A stretch of 64,000 nt of DNA from Malonomonas sp036526255 (GTDB lineage Bacteria; Desulfobacterota; Desulfuromonadia; Desulfuromonadales; Geopsychrobacteraceae), in NCBI GenBank assembly GCA_036526255.1, contig DATCYW010000055.1:1-64000 (forward strand), in the 5' to 3' direction. Of this stretch, positions 25,946 to 36,512 are shown in pieces. The translations under genes were made by a program, and so were the position numbers. Within the stretch, counting starts at the first letter, position 1; the number at the start of each line of letters is the position of its first letter. The notes under the pieces are model-generated. The model had not been told where the DNA came from and searched no databases. It saw only the letters and a list, made by a program, of their open reading frames with translations.

Positions 25946-27142
25946 ATGCGAACCCTCTACCTCGACAGTTTCTCCGGCATCTCCGGCGACATGTTTCTCG
26001 GCCTGCTGCTCGACCTTGGCCTTGATTTCAAACGGCTGCAGAGCGAACTGGCAAAACTGCCGCTGGCAGGTTATCAGCTGCAGGTCGGCCGCGAACAACG
26101 CCACGGCATTGAAGGCTGCCGCTTGCAGGTCAAGCACGCAGAAGATCACCATCACCGCAGCTGGAGCAGCATCGACCAGTTGCTGGCGCAAAGTAGTCTC
26201 GCGACAGCGATCAGCGACCTGACCCGTAAATTCTTCCGCCGCCTCGGCGAGGCCGAAGCCAAAGTACACGGCATTGATATCGACCAGGTGCACTTCCATG
26301 AAGTCGGCGCCGTCGATGCCATCGTCGATCTGACCGGCGCGGCCATTGGCCTGCAACTGCTCGGCATCGACCAGCTGATCTGTGCGCCGCTGCCGCTGTC
26401 GCGCGGGATGAGTCGCTGCGCCCACGGCGCCCTGCCGTTGCCGGCTCCGGCCGTTCTCGAACTGCTGCAAGGGTTACCGATCTGCGACAGCGGCTGCGAC
26501 AAAGAGCTGGTCACCCCGACCGGCGCCACCATTGTCGCCGAGCTGGCTGAATTCGGACCACTGCCGCAGATGACCATCGACCGCACCGGTTACGGTGTCG
26601 GCGGCTGGCAACTGGAAGACCGCCCCAACCTGCTGCGCGGCATCCTTGGCGTGACCGCCGCCGGCAGTCAGCAGCGCGATCAGGTGCAGCTGCTGGAGAG
26701 TCATATTGACGATTCAACCCCCGAGCAGCTTGGTTACCTGCTCGAACTGCTGCTTGCCGCCGGCGCCCTCGACGTCGGCTACAGTCCGCTGCAGATGAAG
26801 AAGAACCGCCCCGGCATCCGCCTGACCCTGGTCTGCGAGCCGCTGCAGGCCGCCGAACTCGCCACCATCATCATGCGCGAAAGCAGCGCCATCGGCGTAC
26901 GCAGCAGCCCCTGTCAACGCTACAAGCTGGCCCGACGCACGACAACGGTAACCGCGGAAATCGGCGCCGCGCGGGTTAAACTACTCTACGACGCCGAACA
27001 GTTTCTGCGCCTGAGCGCTGAATATGAAGATTGCCGCAGCTTGGCGGAAAAGACCGGACTGCCGTTGCAGCAGGTTTATCGCCAGATTGAAAACACCGCC
27101 TATCAGCAGCTGAACCTGCCACAAAGGAACACTGATGACTGA
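25946..27142 (+). CDS. larC: Nickel insertion protein LarC
   Basis: 398 residues in one frame, so it does not need the programmed frameshift that splits larC in lactobacilli. It starts LYLDSFSGISGDMFLG, the family signature, then has a His-rich stretch (HAEDHHHRSW, about residues 66-75 as KHAEDHHHRS) that could hold nickel, FHEVGAVDAI, and a C-terminal region with MKKNRPGIRLTL. LarC inserts nickel into the pincer cofactor in a CTP-dependent step. It overlaps pgpA by 8 bases. Confidence 0.93.
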   Translation: MRTLYLDSFSGISGDMFLGLLLDLGLDFKRLQSELAKLPLAGYQLQVGREQRHGIEGCRLQVKHAEDHHHRSWSSIDQLLAQSSLATAISDLTRKFFRRLGEAEAKVHGIDIDQVHFHEVGAVDAIVDLTGAAIGLQLLGIDQLICAPLPLSRGMSRCAHGALPLPAPAVLELLQGLPICDSGCDKELVTPTGATIVAELAEFGPLPQMTIDRTGYGVGGWQLEDRPNLLRGILGVTAAGSQQRDQVQLLESHIDDSTPEQLGYLLELLLAAGALDVGYSPLQMKKNRPGIRLTLVCEPLQAAELATIIMRESSAIGVRSSPCQRYKLARRTTTVTAEIGAARVKLLYDAEQFLRLSAEYEDCRSLAEKTGLPLQQVYRQIENTAYQQLNLPQRNTDD

Positions 27143-27620
27143 CCAATATCAACCGCCACAAGGGCTGCAGCGCAAGCTGATCCTGCTGATCTCCAGCAAC
27201 GCCGGTCTCGGCTACGCGCCTTTCGCCTCCGGAACCTTCGGTACCCTGGCAGGGATCCCCTGCTTCTACTATCTGTCGCAACTCTCATTTCCGCTGCAGC
27301 TACTGAGCCTGATGACGATCCTGTTTCTGAGCTTCTGGGCGTCCGAGGAGGCCGGTAAAATTTATGGCGAGGCGGATGACGGGCGGATCGTCATCGACGA
27401 ACTGATCGGCTACCTGGTCACTGTCGCCTTTCTCCCCTTCAGCTGGTCGACCGCGCTGCTTGGTTTTCTCTGGTTCCGGCTGTTCGACATCATCAAGCCG
27501 CCGCCGGCCAACTGGTTCGACCTGAAGATGAAGAACGGCGTCGGCGTCACCATGGACGATCTGGTCGCCGGATTTTACGCGCTGGTCGCGCTGCGCCTCT
27601 GCCTGAAAATTTTCTCTTGA
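27135..27620 (+). CDS. pgpA: Phosphatidylglycerophosphatase A
   Basis: 161 residues, membrane protein with about four hydrophobic segments. The signature GLGYAPFASGTFGTLAG near the N-terminus, DDGRIVIDELIGY with acidic catalytic residues, and the C-terminal GVTMDDLVAG match PgpA. It removes the phosphate from phosphatidylglycerophosphate to give phosphatidylglycerol. The ATG lies inside the end of larC and is preceded by AAAGGA. cinA begins 11 bases after the stop. Confidence 0.92.
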   Translation: MTDQYQPPQGLQRKLILLISSNAGLGYAPFASGTFGTLAGIPCFYYLSQLSFPLQLLSLMTILFLSFWASEEAGKIYGEADDGRIVIDELIGYLVTVAFLPFSWSTALLGFLWFRLFDIIKPPPANWFDLKMKNGVGVTMDDLVAGFYALVALRLCLKIFS

Positions 27621-27631
27621 GGAACAGATAG

Positions 27632-28879
27632 ATGCCTTTCGATATTGCGGTTTTAACCACCGGCGACGAGCTGCTCAATGGCGATCTGGCCGACACCAAC
27701 ACCGGCACTATTGCTGCGGCCCTGTCACGCTGCGGCTATCGGCTGCGCTGCTCGCTGTCGGTTCCGGATCAGGAAAAAGAGATCGAAGCGGCGCTGCGCT
27801 ACCTAACTCAGCATGCACAGGCGGTCATCGTCACCGGCGGCCTCGGCTCTACCCGCGACGACCTGACCGCGCGGGCCGCCGCCCGGGCCACTGAGCAGTC
27901 GCTGGCGATCAACGAAGAAGCGCTGGCGATGGTACGGCGCTGGTTTTCCTGCCGCAACCGGCAGATGGAACCGAGCAATGAACGGCAGGCGCTGTTACCG
28001 ATCCGCGCCCTGCCAATGCCGAATCCCCTCGGCACCGCCCCCGGTTTCCGGCTGCGGGAGAAGGACTGCGACCTGTTTTTTCTGCCCGGCGTCCCCAGTG
28101 AAATGCAAGCAATGTTCGAGCAGTCGGTGCTGCCGCTGCTGCAGCAGAGTCATCCGGCCGGCACACCGCTCAAACAACGCTGCTTCAAGCTGTTCGGGCT
28201 GCCAGAGCCGAAGATCGACCGGATGATCCCCTACAGCCAGTTGCCGCAGGGGGTTCAGGTCGCCTTTGGGTTGGAATACCCGCTGGTGCTGGTCAAACTG
28301 CGCGCCGATGGAGAAAATGCCGACCGGCTGCTGGACAAGGCCGAGCTGTTGCTGCGGGAGGCGCTCGGCAACCACCTGGTCGCCAAAGACGGCGAAACCC
28401 CAGAAGGGAACGTCGGTAAACTGCTGACAGCGAGCGGCCTGACTCTGGCGCTGGCGGAATCCTGCACCGGCGGCCTGATTGCCAGCATGCTGACCAGCCA
28501 ACCGGGCGCCTCGGCTTTTCTTGAACGGGCTGCGGTGACCTACGCCGATTCGGCCAAGCTTGACTGGCTGCAGGTTCCGCTGCCGATCCTGCAACTGCAC
28601 GGCGCCGTCAGCGAACACTGCGCGCGGGCCATGGCGATCGGCCTGCGCCGAGCCGCCGACACCGATCTGGCCCTGGCGATTACCGGCATCGCCGGGCCGG
28701 ACGGCGGCACGGCTGAGAAACCGGTCGGCACGGTGTTCATCGCGCTGGCCAGCGCCGACGGCGTGCATGTCAAAGGCTATCGTTTCAACGGCAACCGCGA
28801 AAAAATCCAGCGCATGAGCGCTTACATGGCCCTGGAATGGCTGCGCCGCTTTGCCGGCAGGCAACTTGCCGAGCGGTAA
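27632..28879 (+). CDS. cinA: CinA: nicotinamide-nucleotide amidohydrolase / ADP-ribose pyrophosphatase
   Basis: 415 residues, the full two-domain CinA. The N-terminal MoaB/COG1058 domain (about 1-170) has TTGDELLNGDLADTN and VTGGLGSTRDDLT. A linker follows, then the C-terminal PncC domain (about 255-415) with LALAESCTGGLIASMLTS (active-site Ser-Cys region) and GIAGPDGGTAEKPVGTVFIAL. It recycles NMN in pyridine nucleotide salvage. GAGGAACAG precedes the ATG. Confidence 0.94.
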   Translation: MPFDIAVLTTGDELLNGDLADTNTGTIAAALSRCGYRLRCSLSVPDQEKEIEAALRYLTQHAQAVIVTGGLGSTRDDLTARAAARATEQSLAINEEALAMVRRWFSCRNRQMEPSNERQALLPIRALPMPNPLGTAPGFRLREKDCDLFFLPGVPSEMQAMFEQSVLPLLQQSHPAGTPLKQRCFKLFGLPEPKIDRMIPYSQLPQGVQVAFGLEYPLVLVKLRADGENADRLLDKAELLLREALGNHLVAKDGETPEGNVGKLLTASGLTLALAESCTGGLIASMLTSQPGASAFLERAAVTYADSAKLDWLQVPLPILQLHGAVSEHCARAMAIGLRRAADTDLALAITGIAGPDGGTAEKPVGTVFIALASADGVHVKGYRFNGNREKIQRMSAYMALEWLRRFAGRQLAER

Positions 28880-28893
28880 CAAGGATGAGGACG

Positions 28894-30366
28894 ATGACCA
28901 AGTCGAATTGCTCAGACCACCCGGGCAACGACAGCATCACGCAACTGCAAGGTGACGTTGCCGGACTGCAACTGCTGCGACGGATTTCGATTCTGGCGGC
29001 CACCACCCGCGCGCGCAATCGGCTACTGAGCGACGCACTGGCAGAACTGCAGCAGTTTTTTTCCGTCTCTGGCGGCGGCATCTACCAGATGCCCGACGCA
29101 GAGGCGCCCATGCACCTGGTCGCCCAACAGGGGATCACCGACGACCTGACCCAGCGACTGCAGAAAATCCCCGCAGGACAGGGACTGATCGCCGAAGTGA
29201 TACGCACCGGCACCCCACATAACTGGGTCGACCTGCGTGGCGAACCGCAACTCTACTGCAAAGAAACCCTCGACGCCGGCTGGTGCAGCCTGCTGGCCCA
29301 CCCGCTGCTGGCCCATGACCGGCTGCTCGGCACGCTCTTTCTTTATCATCAGAACACCCGCCAGTTCAGCGAGACGGAGATCGAGCTGCTCGGCCAATGC
29401 GGTCAGCTGCTGGCGGCAGCGATCGATTCGTCGGAGCTGGTCGAAAAACTGGAATGGCAACATCGCCTGACCCACGCCGGGCAACGCGAACTGGATCGCT
29501 CGCGGCAGCAGTTGCGCGAGCATGTCGCCCGCCTCGAAGAGAGCAACCGCTCTCTGGAGCAGGCCAACCTGATGAAAGACCGCTTTCTGGCGCTGGCCTC
29601 CCATGAACTGCGTACACCGCTGACCTGGATCATGACAGCGATCCAGATGCTGGAAAGCCAGCGTGAGGAGCTGCCGGTTGACTGTCAGTCGCTGCTGACG
29701 ACCATCAACAAAGGCGGCCAGCGGCTCAGCAGCCTGGTCGAGGACCTGCTGGAGATGGCCAGAATCGAAGCGCGCGATATCTATCTGGCCCAGGAGAATA
29801 TCGACCTGCCGCTGCTGCTCAGCGAGCTGGCGCTGCAATACGGCGAAGAAGCGCTGCGCCGCCAGCTGACCCTTGAGGTCGGCCGGATTCCGAATCATAT
29901 CTGCCCCCTCGGCGACCATCACCATCTGCGGCAGGCGCTGGAGCGGATCCTCAAAAACGCCCTCAAATTCACCCCCCCCGGTGGCTTCATCAAGCTGGAG
30001 GCCTGCCACTGCACCGCCGAAGAGCTATTACAGCGCAAAGCAGAGCTGGCCCCCTTCTGCCCCGGATTTTTCAAAAAACCACAACTGCACGATCATATCG
30101 ATCTCTGTATCATCGATAATGGTGTCGGCATTGCCGAAAAGGACCGGCTACAGATATTTGATAAATTTCACGGCGCCGGCGACATCAGCCTGCATGGCAA
30201 ACAGCTGCACTCGCTGCAGGGACCGAGCGCCGGGCTTGGCCTGCCGCTGGCCAAAGGGATGATCGAGGCACACGGCGGGATGGTCTGGGTGGAGAACTCG
30301 ACACAGACTGAAACCGGCAGCTGTTTCCACATTCTGCTGCCGCTGCAGCAGCCCAGACATGCCTGA
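28894..30366 (+). CDS. Cytosolic GAF-domain sensor histidine kinase
   Basis: 490 residues, no membrane segments. A GAF domain (about 30-190) is followed by a coiled linker with repeated Leu/Glu/Arg, HisKA with a canonical ASHELRTPL box, and an ATPase domain with ILKNALKFTPP, IIDNGVGIAEKDRLQIFDKFHG and GPSAGLGLPLAKGMIEAHGG. The start is ATG 28894, eight bases after AAGGA; an in-frame ATG three codons earlier is less likely. It overlaps thpR by 8 bases. No receiver gene is adjacent. Confidence 0.88.
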   Translation: MTKSNCSDHPGNDSITQLQGDVAGLQLLRRISILAATTRARNRLLSDALAELQQFFSVSGGGIYQMPDAEAPMHLVAQQGITDDLTQRLQKIPAGQGLIAEVIRTGTPHNWVDLRGEPQLYCKETLDAGWCSLLAHPLLAHDRLLGTLFLYHQNTRQFSETEIELLGQCGQLLAAAIDSSELVEKLEWQHRLTHAGQRELDRSRQQLREHVARLEESNRSLEQANLMKDRFLALASHELRTPLTWIMTAIQMLESQREELPVDCQSLLTTINKGGQRLSSLVEDLLEMARIEARDIYLAQENIDLPLLLSELALQYGEEALRRQLTLEVGRIPNHICPLGDHHHLRQALERILKNALKFTPPGGFIKLEACHCTAEELLQRKAELAPFCPGFFKKPQLHDHIDLCIIDNGVGIAEKDRLQIFDKFHGAGDISLHGKQLHSLQGPSAGLGLPLAKGMIEAHGGMVWVENSTQTETGSCFHILLPLQQPRHA

Positions 30367-30931
30367 AGCTGCGCAGCGCCTGCGCTCGTTTATAGCAATT
30401 ACCCTGAAGAAGGAGCTGAAACTGCAGATCTCCAACCTGCAGCAGCAGCTGGTCCATGCGGCTCCGGAGTTGAAACCGGTCAAAGCGGAGAACCTGCACC
30501 TGACACTGCATTTTCTTGGCGGACAGACCCAGGATCAGCTTGCGAAAATCGCCTCGGCTATGCTATCGATAGGGCAAAAGAAAAAAAATTTTAATGCCAC
30601 AGTAAAAGGGGTTGGCTTCTTCCCCAACCAACGGCGGCCGACGATTGTCTGGCTGGGCATCCACCCGCAAAGCGGGCTGACCGAACTTCATGGCTGCCTG
30701 TCTGAAGAACTCAAACAAATTGGCATCGCGCCGGACCCGCGCCCTTACCGACCACACCTGACGATCGGTCGGTTCAAGCGGCCGCCAGAAAAACCAGCCG
30801 CACTGTGTCCTTTTCTGTCACACGAGTGTGGCAGTTTGAGCATCGACCAATTGACTTTGTTCAGCAGCAGACTGACCGCCGGCGGCGCCATCCATACGCC
30901 TTTGCAGACAGTCCCCCTGCGCGGAACCTAA
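30359..30931 (+). CDS. thpR: RNA 2',3'-cyclic phosphodiesterase (2'-5' RNA ligase family)
   Basis: 190 residues of the 2H phosphoesterase superfamily. Both H-x-T motifs are present: His47-Leu-Thr49 in ENLHLTLHFLGG and His133-Leu-Thr135 in RPHLTIGRF. RLRSFIAI at the N-terminus is typical. Homologues hydrolyse or ligate 2',3'-cyclic phosphate RNA ends. The start overlaps the end of the upstream kinase. A small CCCGC/GCGGG hairpin (30936-30948) follows the stop. Confidence 0.9.
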   Translation: MPEAAQRLRSFIAITLKKELKLQISNLQQQLVHAAPELKPVKAENLHLTLHFLGGQTQDQLAKIASAMLSIGQKKKNFNATVKGVGFFPNQRRPTIVWLGIHPQSGLTELHGCLSEELKQIGIAPDPRPYRPHLTIGRFKRPPEKPAALCPFLSHECGSLSIDQLTLFSSRLTAGGAIHTPLQTVPLRGT

Positions 30932-30984
30932 CTAACCCGCTGTGCGGGGAACCTTTAATTCAGGCAATTGCCAAGGAGACCGAG

Positions 30985-32010
<1,026 letters not shown>

Positions 32011-32071
32011 CCACGGCCTTCTTTATTTGGACACTAACCAGGCAGCTTAAATTGCCCAACAGGATGGTCCC

Positions 32072-33229
32072 ATGACACTGAACGACATTCTCGGCATGGC
32101 GCTCAAGGCCAACACCTCCGACATCCATCTCAAGGCTGGCCTGCCGCCGGTGTTCCGCATCGACGGCAACCTGCGCCCGCTCCCAAAGGCGCCGCGGCTG
32201 ACCGCCGATTCGGTGCGCAGCATGTGCGACGCGATCATGAACGAGCGTCAGCGCAAGCAGTTTGAAGAGACCTTCGAGATCGATCTGGCTTACGGTGTCC
32301 CCGGCCTCGGCCGTTTCCGGGTCAACGTCTTCTCGCAGCGCAATTCGGTATCGGCGGTGTTCCGGGCGATCCCCTATAAAATCGCCACCCTCGACGAGCT
32401 GCTGATGCCACCGGTGCTGAAAAAGATCGCCATGGAGCAGCGCGGACTGGTACTGGTCACCGGCGCGACCGGCTCGGGCAAGTCGACCACCCTGGCGGCG
32501 ATGATCGATTATCTCAACAGCAGCCGCACCGCGCACATCGTCACCATTGAGGATCCGATCGAGTATCTGCACCGCGACCGCAAATGCATCATCAACCAGC
32601 GCGAAGTCGGTTTTGACACCGCCGGTTTCGCCCCGGCCCTGAAGAGTTCGCTGCGCCAGGACCCCGACGTTATTCTGGTCGGCGAGATGCGCGACGTCGA
32701 GACCGCCGAAACCGCCCTGGCGGCGGCGGAGACCGGTCACCTGGTGCTTTCGACCCTGCACACCATCGATGCGCCTGAGACCATCACCCGGATCGTCTCA
32801 ATGTTTCCGCCGCACCAGCAGCGTCATATCCGCCTGCAGCTCGCCGGGGTCATCAAGGGGGTCATCTCGCAACGGTTGATCCCGCGCGCCGAAGGCAAAG
32901 GACGGGTCGCGGCGGTCGAGGTCATGGTTTCCACCGCGCGGGTGCGCGACATGATCGACGATCAGGAGAAAACCGTCCAACTCAAGGATGCCATCGCTCA
33001 GGGCTACACCACCTACGGAATGCAGACCTTCGATCAGGCGCTGATGAATCTGGTCAAAAAACAGGTCATCAGCTTTGAAGAAGCCTTGCGGCAGAGCTCC
33101 AACCCGGACGATTTCAAACTCAAATTCTCCGGCATCGATTCGACCTCGGACGGCTCCTGGGACGCCTTCGAAGAGGGGACAAAACGAGAGACCGAACTTC
33201 TGGATTCCGATGGCAACATCGACCTCTAG
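32072..33229 (+). CDS. pilT: Type IV pilus retraction ATPase PilT
   Basis: 385 residues. The N-terminal PAS-like region (about 1-110) is followed by the secretion-ATPase core with Walker A GATGSGKST (about 131-139), Asp box VTIEDPIEYLH, AIREGL-like Walker B region ILVGEMRDVETAE, and His box HLVLSTLHT. It powers pilus disassembly at the inner membrane. The C-terminal 40 residues are acidic and beyond the PilT core. Other pilus genes are absent nearby, so this is the dispersed copy seen next to recA in relatives. Confidence 0.9.
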   Translation: MTLNDILGMALKANTSDIHLKAGLPPVFRIDGNLRPLPKAPRLTADSVRSMCDAIMNERQRKQFEETFEIDLAYGVPGLGRFRVNVFSQRNSVSAVFRAIPYKIATLDELLMPPVLKKIAMEQRGLVLVTGATGSGKSTTLAAMIDYLNSSRTAHIVTIEDPIEYLHRDRKCIINQREVGFDTAGFAPALKSSLRQDPDVILVGEMRDVETAETALAAAETGHLVLSTLHTIDAPETITRIVSMFPPHQQRHIRLQLAGVIKGVISQRLIPRAEGKGRVAAVEVMVSTARVRDMIDDQEKTVQLKDAIAQGYTTYGMQTFDQALMNLVKKQVISFEEALRQSSNPDDFKLKFSGIDSTSDGSWDAFEEGTKRETELLDSDGNIDL

Positions 33230-33686
33230 CGGCGCCGACCCCTTTGCCGCCGCGCTGCGGTTATTGACCGGTCGCGACCGAAGCGAAGCCGAACTGCGTG
33301 ACAAGCTCAAGCAGTTCGGCTTTTCTGCAGAAGCCATTGCCACAGCAATCGAGAAATGCCGCGAATACAATTATCTGGATGATCGGCGTTACGCCCTGGA
33401 ACGCAGCAGAGCGATGCTGCGCAGCGGCCGCGGGGTCGGGATCAAGATCCTGCTTGAATTACGCCGCCGGGGGATCGACGAGGCGACCGCCACCGCCGCA
33501 CTGGAAACCGCCGCTGCAGAATTCGACTCCGAGCAGCTGTTACGCGATCAGCTGCAGCTGCGCTTCCCTGGTTTCTGCTACGTCACGGCCGACGCGAAAC
33601 AGCGACGCCGGGTCGTCAGCTTCTTTCAGCGGCGCGGGTTTTCCCTCGAACTTATTTTCAATCTCCTGCGCAATCCGCCGGCCTGA
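33210..33686 (+). CDS. recX: Regulatory protein RecX
   Basis: 158 residues with the tandem three-helix repeats of RecX: AALRLLTGRDRSEAELRDKL, YNYLDDRRYALE and the later LRRRGIDEATATAAL. RecX inhibits RecA filament growth. The start is the ATG inside the pilT end, 20 bases before the pilT stop, so translation is probably coupled; the visible ribosome-binding site is weak. Its partner recA is two genes upstream. Confidence 0.87.
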   Translation: MATSTSSGADPFAAALRLLTGRDRSEAELRDKLKQFGFSAEAIATAIEKCREYNYLDDRRYALERSRAMLRSGRGVGIKILLELRRRGIDEATATAALETAAAEFDSEQLLRDQLQLRFPGFCYVTADAKQRRRVVSFFQRRGFSLELIFNLLRNPPA

Positions 33687-33797
33687 GCAGTCGATTTAAA
33701 ACTTTTCAAGCGCCCCGACTTCGACTATCATCCCTGATTCAATCTCCCAAAAATCCAAGGTTTTGCCTGTTTCATAAAGAGAGAAAGGTAGTTGCAG

Positions 33798-36440
33798 ATG
33801 ATCACCGGAAATGAAATCCGTGCCCGTTTCCTTAAATATTTCGAAGAGCGGGGGCACCGGGTGGTGGCTTCCTCTTCGCTGGTCCCGCACAACGACCCGA
33901 CCCTGCTGTTCACCAACGCCGGCATGAATCAGTTCAAGGATTGCTTTCTCGGTGCGGAAAAACGCGACTACCTTCGCGCCGCCACCTCGCAGAAATGCGT
34001 CCGCGCCGGCGGCAAGCACAACGATCTAGAAAACGTCGGCCGCACCGCCCGCCATCATACCTTCTTCGAAATGCTCGGCAATTTCTCCTTCGGTGATTAC
34101 TTCAAGAAAGAGGCGATCGCCTACGCCTGGGAATTTCTGACCAAGGACATGGGGCTGGATACCAACCGGCTGTACGTTTCGGTCTATACCGACGACGATG
34201 AAGCCGCCGATATCTGGCACCGCCAGGAAGGGGTTCCCCGTGAGCGGATTTTCCGTTTCGAAGAGGATAACTTCTGGTCGATGGGCGACACCGGCCCCTG
34301 CGGACCCTGCTCGGAAATTTTCTACGACAACGGCCCCGAAATCGGCTGCGACTCGCCGAACTGCACCGTCGGCTGCGACTGCGATCGCTACATGGAGATC
34401 TGGAACAACGTCTTCATGCAGTTCAATCGCCAACCCGACGGCAGCCTGCTGCCGCTGCCAAAACCGGCAGTCGATACCGGCATGGGACTGGAGCGGATCA
34501 CCACCGTCATGCAGGGGGTGCAGTCAAACTACGACACCGACCTGCTGCGCACCATCATCGCCGAGATCGAAAAACTCTCCGGCAAAAAGTATGGCGCCGA
34601 TCCGGAGAATGATGTCTCGATGCGGGTCATTGCCGATCACAGCCGCGCCAGCGCCTACCTGATCGCCGACGGCGTGCTGCCCAGCAACGAAGGACGCGGC
34701 TACGTGCTGCGTCGGATCATGCGCCGGGCGATGCGTCACGCCAAGATGCTCGGTTTCGAAGGTCCAGTGCTCTACAAGACTGCCGTGTTCGTCCTCGCAC
34801 TGATGGCCGACGCCTATCCCGAAGAGGGCAAGCGCAAAGAGTTTGTCGCCAAAGTGGTCCAGAATGAAGAGGAACGCTTCATTCAGACCCTCGGTAACGG
34901 ACTGCGGATTCTGCAGGACGAGATCGCCAGCCTGAAAGCGGCCGGACAGACCCTCATCCCCGGAGAAACTGTTTTCAAGCTCTACGACACCTTCGGCTTT
35001 CCGGTCGACCTGACCGCCGACATCGTCGAGAAGGATGGCTACACTCTGGACGAAGCCGGCTTCGAAAGCTGCATGGAAGCCCAGCGCACCAAAGCCCGTC
35101 AACACTGGAAGGGTTCCGGTGAAGAGGCGGTCTCGGCGATCTACAAGCAACTGGCCGATCAGGGTCTGAAAAGCCAGTTCAGCGGCTATCAAAAGCTGGA
35201 AGATCAGGGCAAAGTGCTCAGCCTGATCCGTCAGGGCGAACTGGTCGAAGAAGCGGTCTGCGGCGAAACCGTCGAACTGATCGCCGCCAACACTCCCTGT
35301 TACGGCGAGTCGGGCGGACAGGTCGGCGACAGCGGCAGAATCACCACTGGCGAAGCGACCCTGCGCATCATCAACACCAAGAAGCCGCTGAGCGATCTGC
35401 CGGTGCACCTCTGCGAAGTGGTAACCGGCGCCGTCAAGGTCGGTGCCGAAGCGACCATTAGCGTCGATGGCGAACGGCGCCAGCAGATCATCCTCAACCA
35501 CACCGCCACCCACCTGCTGCAGGCCGCCCTGCAACGCCTGCTCGGCGACCACATCAAGCAGGCCGGTTCGCTGGTCACCCCGGAACGGTTGCGGTTTGAC
35601 TTTACCCACTTTTCGCCGGTCACCACAGATGAGCTGATCAAAATTGAAGCAGAGGTCAACCGGCAGATCCGCGGCAATGCGGCCGTTACCAGCAAAGAGA
35701 TGGCCGCCGACGAAGCCCAGGCCGCCGGCGCCATGGCGCTGTTCGGCGAGAAGTACGGCGACGTGGTCCGGGTTATTGAGGTCGGCGACTACAGCATGGA
35801 ACTCTGTGGCGGCACCCACGCCAGTGCGGCCGGCGACATCGGCCTGTTTCGCATCCTCAGCGAAGGGGGGATCGCCGCCGGCGTGCGTCGGATTGAAGCG
35901 GTCACCGGCGAAGCGGCGCTGGCTCAGGTTCAGCAGCAACAGCAGACCCTGCAGCGGCTCTCGGCGCTGGTCAAAACCGAACCACAGAAGCTCGAAGTCA
36001 GGCTGCAGAAACTGCTCGAACAGCAGAAGGAGCTGGAAAAAGAGCTGGAGCAGCTGCAGGCCAAAGCGAATGCCGATCGCAGCGGCGAACTGCTCGATCA
36101 GATCCAGGAGATCGCCGGCGTTAAACTGCTGGCAACCCGGGTTGACGGCGTTGACGGCAAAGGGTTGCGCGAATTTTCTGACCAGCTGCGCGACAAGCTC
36201 GGCTCCGGGGTGCTGGTACTGACCTCGACCGAAGGGGGCAAGGTGGCCCTGCTGGTGGCAGTCACCAAGGATCTGATCGGCAAAGTGAAAGCCGGTGACC
36301 TGATCAAACCGCTGGCCGAAATCGTCGGCGGTCGCGGCGGCGGCCGGCCGGACCTGGCCCAGGCCGGCGGACCTGATCTGGACAAGGTCGAAGCGCTGCT
36401 GCAGGCAGCTCCAGAGCAGCTGCGGCGGCTGCTTGACTGA
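33798..36440 (+). CDS. alaS: Alanyl-tRNA synthetase
   Basis: 880 residues, normal length. The class II core begins MITGNEIRARFLKYFEERGH; the editing domain has LNHTATHLL (HxxxH zinc/active site near 567) and MELCGGTHA (near 669); the C-terminal coiled coil (about 720-765) precedes the C-Ala domain with GGRGGGRPDLAQAGG. It charges tRNA-Ala in the cytoplasm. AAAGG precedes the ATG at 33798; a TTG two codons earlier is not needed. Confidence 0.97.
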   Translation: MITGNEIRARFLKYFEERGHRVVASSSLVPHNDPTLLFTNAGMNQFKDCFLGAEKRDYLRAATSQKCVRAGGKHNDLENVGRTARHHTFFEMLGNFSFGDYFKKEAIAYAWEFLTKDMGLDTNRLYVSVYTDDDEAADIWHRQEGVPRERIFRFEEDNFWSMGDTGPCGPCSEIFYDNGPEIGCDSPNCTVGCDCDRYMEIWNNVFMQFNRQPDGSLLPLPKPAVDTGMGLERITTVMQGVQSNYDTDLLRTIIAEIEKLSGKKYGADPENDVSMRVIADHSRASAYLIADGVLPSNEGRGYVLRRIMRRAMRHAKMLGFEGPVLYKTAVFVLALMADAYPEEGKRKEFVAKVVQNEEERFIQTLGNGLRILQDEIASLKAAGQTLIPGETVFKLYDTFGFPVDLTADIVEKDGYTLDEAGFESCMEAQRTKARQHWKGSGEEAVSAIYKQLADQGLKSQFSGYQKLEDQGKVLSLIRQGELVEEAVCGETVELIAANTPCYGESGGQVGDSGRITTGEATLRIINTKKPLSDLPVHLCEVVTGAVKVGAEATISVDGERRQQIILNHTATHLLQAALQRLLGDHIKQAGSLVTPERLRFDFTHFSPVTTDELIKIEAEVNRQIRGNAAVTSKEMAADEAQAAGAMALFGEKYGDVVRVIEVGDYSMELCGGTHASAAGDIGLFRILSEGGIAAGVRRIEAVTGEAALAQVQQQQQTLQRLSALVKTEPQKLEVRLQKLLEQQKELEKELEQLQAKANADRSGELLDQIQEIAGVKLLATRVDGVDGKGLREFSDQLRDKLGSGVLVLTSTEGGKVALLVAVTKDLIGKVKAGDLIKPLAEIVGGRGGGRPDLAQAGGPDLDKVEALLQAAPEQLRRLLD

Positions 36441-36512
36441 AAACAGTCGCCGGCTGCCCCTTGTGGACATCCAAAGAGATTAGGCTATATTTGACGGGGG
36501 ACAAATAGAGTC

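Noticed and set aside
30932..30984. Possible LexA/SOS box before recA
   Set aside because: Neither CTGT-N8-ACAG nor GAAC-N4-GTTC nor a Geobacter-type GGTT...ACC box fits; only partial half-sites are present.
34524..36470. 648-codon antisense frame opposite alaS
   Set aside because: Antisense shadow of alaS with runs of Gln, Phe and Leu; no recognisable fold.
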